From assembly GCF_963576615.1 (NCBI RefSeq), contig NC_088711.1, forward strand, positions 124,001 through 188,000: a stretch of 64,000 nt of DNA, written 5' to 3'. A program made the position numbers and the translations under genes. The notes beneath the pieces were generated by a model, which saw nothing but the letters and a program-made list of their open reading frames with translations, was not told the DNA's origin and ran no database searches. This document shows, one piece after another, positions 48,144-60,200 of the stretch. This DNA comes from Watersipora subatra. Its lineage: Eukaryota; Bryozoa; Gymnolaemata; Cheilostomatida; Watersiporidae. The stretch's first letter is position 1, and each line of letters begins with the position of its first letter.

Positions 48144-49327
48144 CAGGGTTGGAAAAAACACAGTTTTTATGAAAAAACCAGGTTTTTTTGGTTTAAACCG
48201 GTTTTTATGGTTTAAACCGGTTTTTTGGTTTAAACCAGTTTTTATGGTTTTTATAATTTTACCAAGGTTTTTGCAGTTTTAAGTCTAACTAACATCACAT
48301 ACTATAGCTGCATGATTGAGTATTGAACATACATATGTGGAAAGATGTTTGTTACATACATTTGTTAAAGATGGTACTGTGGGAGTGGTTATCGGAAAAA
48401 GAGAGAAAACATGGAAATTTCAGAATGAGTCTTTAATTAAACATGATCGATGAAATGCAGAGCAAAAATCTTATCACATAAAGTGAATATTTTATATACA
48501 GCTCTATGTATAAGTAGGAATTTAAATCCAAGTCATTAGTTGTGTGGTAGTGTAGAGCAGAGCATAATGCAGATGCATTGCTAGTGTTAGGAGCAGTGAC
48601 AGATGACTCAACTTCTATTACCTGAATACTAGCATCACTGTCTAAATTGGTGTTTTCAGCTTGACATTTTGCTATGTGAGCTGTATACCTATCTGCGTGA
48701 CCTCGCGTTACGACAGCACTCCTATTGCATTTTGCCTTTTGCAGTTCGAGTGAAAAACTGCCAAACAGGATCCTGTTTGCGAGGCATGTTGGAAATTTGA
48801 GGCACAACTTCAACTTTTCAAAACACAAAAAACTTGATAAACTGAATTCTAACAATCCAGCTACTTTGGCTTGTGCCCAATAAATGAAATTTTAATTAGT
48901 GTGCAAACTTAAAGCTTTTGCCCAAAAGGATTTTATTGTTTTAATTTCTTATCATAAGTAATATTTTCTCACTAGCCAGACTTGAGAAAGTATTCATTTA
49001 TTATTAGAGACAATGATTGGATTAATATGTTTCACATGGTTTTTATATTTCATCAGTAAAGAAATCATCATATTACTTGATAAAACCAATTGAAAAGGAA
49101 ATTCACTAATTCATTGTTGTGCTAGGATTTCATGTAGTTTCAACTTGAGTTCTGCCATCAATTTACTACTGTGTTCTAAATAAACTCCCACAGCAGATAA
49201 TTGCATATAGTTGCATTTCTACCACACATGAACCACTAGGAGCTCAAAATATTATGTTTTTCACAAAAAATAATGAAAAACCCATAAAAACTGGTTTTTT
49301 CGTCTTGTTTAAACCAAGCCAACCCTG
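48144..49327. mobile_element. hAT-type DNA transposon, non-autonomous, with 8-bp target duplication
   Basis: Ends CAGGGTTGG and CCAACCCTG are inverted, flanked by a perfect 8-bp duplication ACTACATG (48136-48143 and 49328-49335), the hAT signature. Subterminal GGTTTAAACCGGTTTTTATG motifs repeat three times at the left end and echo at the right end. A minus-strand frame (48855-48433) keeps a BED-zinc-finger-like stretch (KAKCNRS, then HADRYTAHIAKC), the usual N-terminal domain of hAT transposases. The catalytic part is missing, so it is a 1.2-kb deletion derivative. Confidence 0.93.
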
Positions 49328-49453
49328 ACTACATGATTTAGTCAATGACTCAGTAACACCTGTGATTAGTTGCGAATGCAAGAGTAGACCGAGCTGTGCA
49401 CAAATATAAGACCCTGTGCAGACCAATACAACAACAATGTATTAACTAGCAAA

Positions 49454-50046
49454 TTAATCCTTGCAATAAATAAGAAAAGGTGAAAGGGGTTGGGGTAGAA
49501 TCACAGGGCTGGGAGTTGTCATAGGCCTAGACCTATCAAACTTGGCCTGACCCTTGACTGGTGCAGGTCTACTATCGGCGGTTCTCTGGACCTCAGCCAA
49601 TTGCTCAATTGTCACCCTGAACGCCTCAGCATTCTCCGACTCCTTGACTGCTGCCCTGTGCTTGGCTTTTAGCTTAGCCATTTTCTCCTTGGTCGTCCTC
49701 TGTACCTCCTCTTTCTCCCTCTCAATCTTTGCCACCTTTCTCTCATAACCATTTCTGTCCAACATTCCATTGCTGGACAGCCCAACTAGAAAGAGCATCT
49801 TTTCTAGCTGAGGTGAAAGGATTGAGAAAAGAGCATTTTCTCAATCCTTTCACCACATAAACTTCAGCATTCATAAGTAAAATTTACACTACCTACATCG
49901 AACCCTTCACCTTTCAACAGTTCTCTCTCACTGTGACCAATAGCTATTAATAGCCGCACCAACTTCGCTCTACCTCTCATAATAGGTTGCCTATCACCAC
50001 CTTCACCGTCATAACCTCTCCTCTCAACCGCATTCTCAATACACAA
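49454..50046 (-). CDS. Possible coiled-coil protein fragment, two ORFs
   Basis: Upstream ORF 50046-49864 ends near GRAKLVRLLIAIGHSEREL and GEGFDV, followed by a donor-like GATGTAG|GTAGTG. The downstream ORF 49798-49454 reads NGYERKVAKIEREKEEVQRT, then KMAKLKAKHRAAVKESENAE, clearly a charged coiled coil. Joining the donor to the CAGCTAG acceptor just before the second ORF keeps the frame (phase 1). I do not recognise the family; it could be a gag-like or other transposon-derived ORF. No start context or expression evidence. Confidence 0.3.
49812..49854. repeat. Perfect 19-bp inverted repeat (hairpin)
   Basis: Arms GGTGAAAGGATTGAGAAAA and TTTTCTCAATCCTTTCACC are perfect complements around a five-base loop GAGCA. 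The hairpin lies in the putative intron between the two minus-strand ORFs, with one arm within the pyrimidine tract before the acceptor. Confidence 0.97.
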
Positions 50047-50775
50047 ATTTATCTCTTCTACAAATCCTTTCTACGAACCATCACCGTGCTCACCAAACCC
50101 CAGCTTTGGATAACGGAATTCCATCACGTCACAACACAATCTATTTTACACCACCAACCCACTCTACACCTCTCTTTTATTTTCAATTCACACTCTTTCC
50201 TTCACAAATAATAAATGTAAACGTCTCACCCTTAGATCTCCAAACACGACACTTCACAGCTTCGTTGCCTCACAGCTTCGTTGCCTCACAGCTTTGACAA
50301 CTCATCTCTACAACACTCCACCACCACACGTCACCTCACCTGCATGCCCATGAAGTGTACCATCAGTCATTAAACTTACAACACAACTAGTACCTGCACT
50401 TGTTCTTTAATTGTCTCAAGGAAAAATCAAAGGTTTGTCAGCTGCGCAATGTTGTATAAATGTACTCACATGAAGTTGTTGCAAAGAATGAGAACAATTC
50501 GTCTTTCATTCCACCTCCTGGTATACTACCTAATACTGCCTAATACTACCTAAGCCACTAGTTTTATTCACCAGCTTTACCCACTCACTGTAATTGCCGC
50601 GACCACCTGCAACTGTGCTGAGCTCAGATGCCAATATAGCCTGAGCCCCACAAATCCCATAATACAATAGTAAGGATTTGATTTTATTGTCATCTATTGG
50701 TCTGTAGTGGAAGCTTCCTCTGCTCGCATTGTTATATGGTGATATTAGCAAAAGCATATATCAGGAGAGACTATG
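50047..50775. other. Intergenic, C-rich then AT-rich
   Basis: 50050-50350 is C-rich and G-poor with a small two-copy CACAGCTTCGTTGCCT repeat near 50257-50290. No domain found. Confidence 0.4.
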
Positions 50776-51394
50776 TTTGTTGCAGTATTGCATATATATT
50801 CTGCCTAAACTGCAGGAGATATATGCAATACTGCAACAAACAACACACCTGGGGCATTAAATGGCCTGCCTAAACTGCAGGAGATATATGCAATACTGCA
50901 ACAAACAACACACCTGGGGCATCAAATGGCCATTGGGAGAAAGGAGATATATGCAATACTGCAACAAACAACACACCTTGGGCATTAAATGGCCTGCCCA
51001 AACTGCAGGAGATATATGCAATACTGCAACAAACAACACACCTGGGGCATCAAATGGCCATTGGGAGAAAGGAGATATATGCAATACTGCAACAAACAAC
51101 ACACCTGGAGCATCGAATGGCCTGCCTAAACTGCAGGAGATATATGCAATACTGCAACAAACAACACGCCTGGGGCATTAAATGGCCTGCCCAAACTGCA
51201 GGAGATATATGCAATACTGCAACAAACAACACACCTGGGGCATCAAATGGCCATTGGGAGAAAGGAGATATATGCAATACTGCAACAAACAACACACCTG
51301 GAGCATCGAATGGCCTGCCTAAACTGCAGGAGATATATGCAATACTGCAACAAACAACACACCTGGGGCATCGAATGGCCATTGGGAGAAACAA
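50776..51394. repeat. 63-65-bp composite minisatellite, about 10 copies
   Basis: A shared core GAGATATATGCAATACTGCA plus ACAAACAACACACCTGGGGC is joined by one of two linkers: type A (CCTGCCTAAACTGCAG) or type B (CCATTGGGAGAAAG). The order is roughly A B A B A A B A B. Confidence 0.95.
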
Positions 51395-52700
51395 TAATTA
51401 AAGAAGTATCACTAAACATTTCCAGTAGAAATGATCCATCAGAGAAAATGCATCAACCAGCCTGCCAGAAAAAGTGCTAAAGGAAATTAGAGGCGATGAC
51501 ACGTACATTTCTGCAAACTTTTACCAGACAAAACTAACATGAAATCACCATCTCTAATCAGTACATTCCCTTGACATACTCAAGACGGCTTACAACATAA
51601 AGAACAGAACCCGAACACCTAAAAATCTCACAGGCTGACAAAGGCATCTGTAAAAGAGAACAGTCCCAATGACACCGCCTCTTTCTCCTGTGTCTGCTGA
51701 GCCTTTTTCTCTTCCACCTGCTGAGGCCCTTTCAACTGCTGAGGCTCTTTTTATTTTACCTGTTGAGCCCCTCTTTCTATGGATGTCATTTTTCAAACTT
51801 TTGACTGTCGAGATCTGTAGGTATATGAAGCTGAACGTAAAAACATGAATGACCATTTGAGTAAGAGTGTAAGTTTTATTGACTACTTTTAACCTTTTTG
51901 TCATAACGTATTATTACTGCTTTAGAATTTCGTTAGTTGTGTATTTTAATTGTTAAAAATATACAGTTAAGAGGTCTTTTTTACTGGTAAATATTGGTAT
52001 TTTACAATACCTTAACACCTTTACTAGTATCTGAACCAGTAATAATCAAATCAGGTCACACAACCTAAGCAAAAGCGCACAAACTAAACATAGTCAAAAT
52101 AGAAAAAGATCTTAAAGCAAATTTAGCAACAATGTATGTGTGGATGCAGTTTGAACCACACAACAACATTAACAGGTTCTTTATTCATATTAACCAATCC
52201 AATAATTTGCAGTTTTCTATCTTCTTGTGAAACCTTAGCGAGTACTGGTTGATATTGCCCAGTTGGAATGTAATACCGCAGTGCGTGAATTATAGCCAGC
52301 ACTGCCATAATAGCATCTATCGCATGTAGCGCTAGAGTTAGGGTTACAACGAAGACTATTTTAGACTATTTAGACTACTGATGAGAACAATGATATAGAA
52401 CTATCACAATGAACTAATAATTTTTAAAATGTTTTAAAATAAATATAAACACTACTACTAAGAGATGTCACTTAATATCTTTTAGGCAACGCACTCGTTG
52501 TAGCACAGCTTTCCTACATAAGGTTTTTGTCTAAAATGACTGAAGCTTCAATTATTGAACCCAAAATTACATGTAATTATGTAGGAGTAGCCATCCACGT
52601 TGTCTTCAGATGTGTCACATAATCATCCAGATATCAGTTAACAATTTAGATATGCATAGTTGGTATATTTCTGAAACCAATAACAAACTGTAAAAAATAT
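51395..52700. other. Intergenic, no gene recognised
   Basis: Nothing coding supported. A minus-strand ORF at 51590-51904 has a Lys/Arg/Glu-rich stretch of low complexity. Confidence 0.4.
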
Positions 52701-52704
52701 ACTA

Positions 52705-53192
52705 CTGTTTTGTATAGAGCACTCCTTGTGACTATGGCTGCTTATTACTCAGTTTGTATAGAGCACTCTTTGTGACTATGGTTACTTATTACTCAGTTTG
52801 TATACAGCACTCTTTGTGACTATGGTTACTTATTACTCAGTTTGTATAGAGCACTCTTTGTGACTATGGTTACTTATTACTCAGTTTGTATACAGCATTC
52901 TTTGTGACTATGGTTACTTATTACTCAGTTTGTATACAGCACTCTTTGTGACTATGGTTACTTATTACTCAGTTTGTATAGAGCACTCCTTGTGACTATG
53001 GTTACTTATTACTCAGTTTGTATACAGCACTCTTTGTGACTATGGTTACTTATTACTCAGTTTGTATAGAGCACTCTTTGTGACTATGGTTACTTATTAC
53101 TCAGTTTGTATAGAGCACTCCTTGTGACTATGGCTGCTTATTACTCAGTTTGTATACAGCACTCCTTGTGACTATGGTTACTTATTACTGAG
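52705..53192. repeat. 44-bp minisatellite, about 11 copies
   Basis: Units TTTGTATAGAGCACTCTTTG plus TGACTATGGTTACTTATTACTCAG, with TATACAGC/TATAGAGC and CTTT/CCTT variants. Confidence 0.95.
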
Positions 53193-54282
53193 TACCGTTT
53201 TACATTGACAGTTGTTAGATGTCTATCAACAAGGTGGTTGTAGAAGTCCCTATTTGGTTAAAGTTTGTCATATATAATTATTACATAGGAGTAAATAAAT
53301 AGTTCTTAAAGAAAGGCTATCCTCTCATGTTGTAGAAAAATCTTTTTCACTTTAAGTCTGCCAAATTAGAGATTGAAACTCCAAACTCGCTGATCATCAG
53401 AAGTTGTCAATACGACTGAAACACTTCATGCTTTAGATAAAAAGGTCTCCAGTATCTGCAAAACAGCAGAATAAGAGTAGGTCAAAAGTGCAAGGGTAGC
53501 ATGGGACACGCGCTGACCTGCACATTGCCCTGTGCAAGTGGACGACATAAAATGGTGCTCTTTTATATGCCACCACCAGAGGTTTCTCACACTTAAGATT
53601 ATAGCATACTATTAATTACTATTTAGCTTAACTTCCATGATGTGCAGTAATAAAAATAGTATTGGGGTTTGGGATATTTTTTTTGTTAGTCAAGAAGAGA
53701 TGATTTGACATTAAATACAGGAGGTACTGCTTGTTTGGGCTTTTCAGTCTATGTTCCATGAAGAAGTTAGCGAGTGTGTGTTGTATGCAGAACTTTATTC
53801 TAGCAAAACTCAAAAGTGGTTGTTTATTTCATTAGAGCTAATGCTATAGGAATGCTGAGATAACTGCTGAAACGGAGTTCAACTGTTTAATTTTATTTCA
53901 CAAGATATAACCGCATACATCCGACTTTTATTTATATACCATTTGTGGGATACTGCTGCTCTATAGTGCCTACATACATGATCAAATGAGGTTAGGAATG
54001 GAGAAATCGCATTCACAAGACACTAACTCTTACCAAAGCAACCAACAAGCTAGTTCTAGCAAATCTGGCACAGCACTATTCATCAGCCAGTTTATTTAAA
54101 CTATCGAAGAGAAGCTTTAATACTCCATGCATGATGGCGGTCTTAATTGGGTCGCAAGGGCACGTAATGTTGGCTAGAAAGTGAAACCGCTATTTACATT
54201 CAGGTTTTTTTTGCAGAACCCATTGACTTAGGTAGCTGCAACTCCAAGATTCATAACAATTACTTTCCATCGATAAGTGAAC
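53193..54282. other. Upstream flank of the caspase gene
   Basis: Likely promoter and 5'UTR region. A pyrimidine tract and TTTTTTTTGCAG at about 54206-54218 could be an acceptor for a 5'UTR exon ending at the caspase ATG exon. No TATA box identified with confidence. Confidence 0.4.
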
Positions 54283-57200
54283 ATGGCATCTGCAGAGGAG
54301 ATTGACGATGATGGTAAGCCTTGCTTTAAGCCTGTTAGATAAGTTTCTACTAATAGCGTTGCATCCTAAAAGTACTTGTTATATCTATGAGATTCAATTG
54401 CCCAATGAGGTATTATGAAGTATTTTCTCTACAGACTTTTATAACACATTGCATAAAGTAGAAATTAATGTTGAGAAGAGCTAATGGAACTTGAATGTTT
54501 TAGATTTATAGAATGTGACTTTGTTATATTCCTCTAACGCCTTGCAGTTGATTGGTCACCTTATTTTCTTCGGATTGGTCGAATAAGTTGTGTTACTACA
54601 ACATAACCGGAGCTACCCATATGGCATCGATTTTCTGAGTTAAATTCCGGCTTGTGTGGTTACTTTTTCACAACTTCAGTTACTTCACTCAAAATACAGG
54701 TAGCCTATATGTACTTTCAAAGCCTTACTTGCGTTGCCATGAGACCACCCTCTAAGAATAGTGTCAGCAAATTTTTCTTAAACTTTTGAAAGTATTCAAG
54801 TTTTTGTTTGTTCCCGTGAAATCAACTACTGTATGAACTGCGCTGTTGTTTGCCATTCAGTCATTGGGAATTTATTCTTAAAATCTGGGAAAATCATTTA
54901 AAATTTAATCGCTATCATTATTAATCTATAGTAATAAATAATTGCATTGGTTATCTATCCCTATCTTCCTGTTGTTAGTTGCTTATCCCTACCCACCTGT
55001 CATCAGCTGCCTATCCCTATCCACCTGTTGTTAGCTGCCTATCCCTATCCATCTGTCATTAGCTGCCTATCCCTATCCACCTGTCATTAGCTGCCTATCC
55101 CTCTCCGCCTGTCATTACCTGCCTATCTCTATCCACCTGTCACTACCTGTCTATCCCTATCCACCTGACATTACCTGCCCATCCCTATCCACCTGTCATT
55201 AGCTGTCTGTCCCTATCTACCTGTCATTAGCTGCTTTTCCCTATCCACCTGTCATTAGCTGCCTATCCCTATCCACCTGTCATTAGCTGCCTATCCCTAT
55301 CCACCTGTCATTATCTGCCTATCTCTAGCCACTTGTCATCAGCTATTTATTTTTAGCCACTTGTCATTAGCTGTCCATCTCTAATTGTCTGTCATTAGCT
55401 ATTTATCTCTAGCCACTTGCCATTAGTTGCCGATCCCTAGCCACCTGTCATTAGCTGCCGGTCCCTAGCTGCTTTTTATCACCTAGCTATTTTTGGCCAC
55501 CTTTTCATTAGCTGTCTGTCATTAGCTACCTATTTATCTTTAGTCACCTGTCATTAGCAGTCCATGTCTAGCCATTTGTCATTACTCATCTATATCTAGC
55601 CACCTGTCATTACTTGTCTATCTCTAGCCATATGTCATTACTTGTCTATCTCTAGCCATCTGTCATTAATTGTGTATCACTAGCCACCTGTCATTATTTG
55701 TCTATCTCTAGCCACCTGTCATTACTTGTCTATCTCTAGTCACCTGTAATTAGCTATTTATTATTTATCCCTAATCGATCCGCATTTGCTCTCCTTCATC
55801 AGTAATCAGCCATTTGCTGTTGTTACAATATGGTCTCAGCCACCTACTGTTAACACGGAGGCACGCTGGAATGCCCTTCAAGTGACCTTGCTCACCATTT
55901 CCATGGGCATTAATGCTGTTGCTGGTGACAGCTGGTTATTTCCACCTGCCACTGTGGCACGATTGCTAGCGGGTGTGTTTTATAATCAATCCTGAAGCGT
56001 ACCGAAAAATGTAATTTTAATTTATCATAACAACTTAGTCACTCTGAAATAAGACATGATATAACATAAATTAAAAAAAATGTAAACATATTTTAGCAAA
56101 AATATTAAAACATTTTTGCTAAACAACCTACAATGTACAAGCATGAATAATTGTAGTTGGTACATGTATAAGTTATATACAGAAGACTTTGATTGGATTT
56201 GTCATCACTTGTATGTTGCAAAGCTAACGCTAGCATTAGCTTTCTAAATACCTTCCATTTCACATTCAGTGCACTCCAGCCTTGCTTCTACAACTGTATA
56301 GCTCAGTATTACAGATGTTGTACATGTAAGGCAGTATTACAGATGTTGTACATGTAAGGTAGTATTACAGATGTTGTACATGTAAGGCAGTATTGCAGAT
56401 GTTGTACATGTAAGGTAGTATTACAGATGTTGTACATGTAAGGTATTATTACAGATGTTGTACATATAAGGTAGTATTACAGATGTTGTACATGTAAGGT
56501 AGTATTACAGATGTTGTACATGTAAGGTAGTATTACAGATGTTGTACATGTAAGGTAGTATTACTGATGTTGTACATGTAAGGTAGTATTACTGATGTTG
56601 TACATGTAAGGTAGTATTACTGATGTTGTACATGTAAGGTAGTATTACTGATGTTGTACATATAAGGTGGTATTACAGATGTTGTACATATAAGGTAGTA
56701 TTACAGATGTTGTACATGTAAGGTAGTATTACTGATGTTGTACATATAAGGTAGTATTACAGATGTTGTACATGTAAGGTAGTATTACAGATGTTGTACA
56801 TGTAAGGTAGTATTACAGATGTTGTACATGTAAGGTAGTATTACAGATGTTGTACATGTAAGGTAGTATTGCAGATGTTGTACATGTAAGGTAGTATTAC
56901 AGATGTTGTACATGTAAGGTAGTATTACAGATGTTGTACATGTAAGGTAGTATTACAGATGTTGTACATGTAAGGTAGTATTACTGATGTTGTACATGTA
57001 AGGTAGTATTACTGATGTTGTACATATAAGGTGGTATTACAGATGTTGTACATATAAGGTAGTATTACAGATGTTGTACATGTAAGGTAGTATTACTGAT
57101 GTTGTACATATAAGGTAGTATTACAGATGTTGTACATGTAAGGTAGTATTACAGATGTTGTACATGTAAGGTAGTATTACAGATGTTGTACATGTAAGGT

Positions 57201-60200
57201 AGTATTACAGATGTTGTACATGTAAGGTAGTATTACAGATGTTGTACATGTAAGGTATTATTACAGATGTTGTACATATAAGGTAGTATTACAGATGTTG
57301 TACATGTAAGGTAGTATTACAGATGTTGTACATGTAAGGTAGTATTACAGATGTTGTACATGTAAGGTAGTATTACAGATGTTGTACATGTAAGGTATTA
57401 TTACAGATGTTGTACATATAAGGTAGTATTACTGATGTTGTACATGTAAGGTAGTATTACAGATGTTGTACATGTAAGGTAGTATTACAGATGTTGTACA
57501 TGTAAGGTATTATTACAGATGTTGTACATATAAGGTAGTATTACAGATGTTGTACATGTAAGGTAGTATTACAGATGTTGTACATGTAAGGTAGTATTAC
57601 AGATGTTGTACATGTAAGGTATTATTACAGATGTTGTACATGTAAGGTAGTATTACAGATGTTGTACATGTAAGGTAGTATTACAGATGTTGTACATGTA
57701 AGGTAGTATTACAGATGTTGTACATGTAAGGTAGTATTACAGATGTTGTACATGTAAGGTAGTATTACTGATGTTGTACATGTAAGGTAGTATTACTGAT
57801 GTTGTACATGTAAGGTAGTATTACTGATGTTGTACATGTAAGGTAGTATTACAGATGTTGTACATGTAAGGTAGTATTACAGATGTTGTACATGTAAGGT
57901 AGTATTACAGATGTTGTACATGTAAGGTAGTATTACAGATGTTGTACATATAAGGTAGTATTACAGATGTTGTACATATACGGTAGTATTACAGATGTTG
58001 TACATGTAAGGTAGTATTACAGATGTTGTACATGTAAGGTAGTATTACTGATGTTGTACATGTAAGGTAGTATTACTGATGTTGTACATATAAGGTAGTA
58101 TTACAGATGTTGTACATGTAAGGTAGTATTACTGATGTTGTACATATAAGGCAGTATTACAGTTGTTGTACATGTAAGGTAGTATTACAGATGTTGTACA
58201 TGTAAGGTAGTATTACAGATGTTGTACATGTAAGGTATTATTACAGATGTTGTGCATATAAGGTAGTATTACAGATGTTGTACATGTAAGGTAGTATTAC
58301 AGATGTTGTACATGTAAGGTAGTATTACAGATGTTGTACATGTAAGGTATTATTACAGATGTTGTACATATAAGGTAGTATTACAGATGTTGTACATGTA
58401 AGGTAGTATTACAGATGTTGTACATGTAAGGTAGTATTACAGATGTTGTACATGTAAGGTAGTATTACTGATGTTGTACATGTAAGGTAGTATTACTGAT
58501 GTTGTACATGTAAGGTAGTATTACTGATTTTGTACATATAAGGTAGTATTACAGATGTTGTACATGTAAGGTAGTATTACTGATGTTGTACATATAAGGC
58601 AGTATTACAGTTGTTGTACATGTAAGGTAGTATTACAGATGTTGTACATGTAAGGTAGTATTACAGATGTTGTACATGTAAGGTATTATTACAGATGTTG
58701 TACATATAAGGTAGTATTACAGATGTTGTACATGTAAGGTAGTATTACAGATGTTGTACATGTAAGGTAGTATTACAGATGTTGTACATGTAAGGTAGTA
58801 TTACAGATGTTGTACATGTAAGGTATTATTACAGATGTTGTACATATAAGGTAGTATTACAGATGTTGTACATGTAAGGTAGTATTACAGATGTTGTACA
58901 TGTAAGGTAGTATTACAGATGTTGTACATATAAGGCAGTATTACAGTTGTTGTACATGTAAGGTAGTATTACAGATGTTGTACATGTAAGGTAGTATTAC
59001 AGATGTTGTACATGTAAGGTAGTATTACAGATGTTGTACATGTAAGGTAGTATTACAGATGTTGTACATGTAAGGTAGTATTACAGATGTTGTACATGTA
59101 AGGTAGTATTACAGATGTTGTACATGTAAGGTAGTATTACTGATGTTGTACATATAAGGTAGTATTACTGATGTTGTACATATAAGGTGGTATTACAGAT
59201 GTTGTACATGTAAGGTAGTATTACTGATGTTGTACATGTAAGGCAGTATTACTGATGTTGTACATATAAGGTAGTATTACAGATGTTGTACATGTAAGGT
59301 AGTATTACAGATGTTGTACATGTAAGGTAGTATTACAGATGTTGTACATATAAGGTAGTATTACAGATGTTGTACATGTAAGGTAGTATTACAGATGTTG
59401 TACATGTAAGGTAGTATTACTGATGTTGTACATGTAAGGTAGTATTACTGATGTTGTACATATAAGGTAGTATTACAGATGTTGTACATGTAAGGTAGTA
59501 TTACTGATGTTGTACATGTAAGGTAGTATTACAGATGTTGTACATGTAAGGTAGTATTACAGATGTTGTACATGTAAGGTAGTATTACTGATGTTGTACA
59601 TATAAGGTAGTATTACTGATGTTGTACATATAAGGTGGTATTACAGATGTTGTACATGTAAGGTAGTATTACTGATGTTGTACATGTAAGGTAGTATTAC
59701 TGATGTTGTACATATAAGGTAGTATTACAGATGTTGTACATGTAAGGTAGTATTACAGATGTTGTACATGTAAGGTAGTATTACAGATGTTGTACATGTA
59801 AGGTAGTATTACTGATGTTGTACATATAAGGTAGTATTACAGATGTTGTACATATAAGGTAGTATTACAGATGTTGTACATATAAGGCAGTATTACTGAT
59901 GTTGTACATGTAAGGTAGTATTACTGATGTTGTACATATAAGGTAGTATTACAGATGTTGTACATGTAAGGTAGTATTACAGATGTTGTACATGTAAGGT
60001 AGTATTACAGATGTTGTACATGTAAGGTAGTATTACAGATGTTGTACATGTAAGGCAGTATTACAGATGTTGTACATATAAGGTAGTATTACAGATGTTG
60101 TACATGTAAGGTAGTATTACAGATGTTGTACATGTAAGGTAGTATTACAGATGTTGTACATATAAGGCAGTATTACAGATGTTGTACATATAAGGTAGTA

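Noticed and set aside
50857-51401. ORFs on both strands over the composite array
   Set aside because: Both strands are open over the same repeat; no domain and no splice context.
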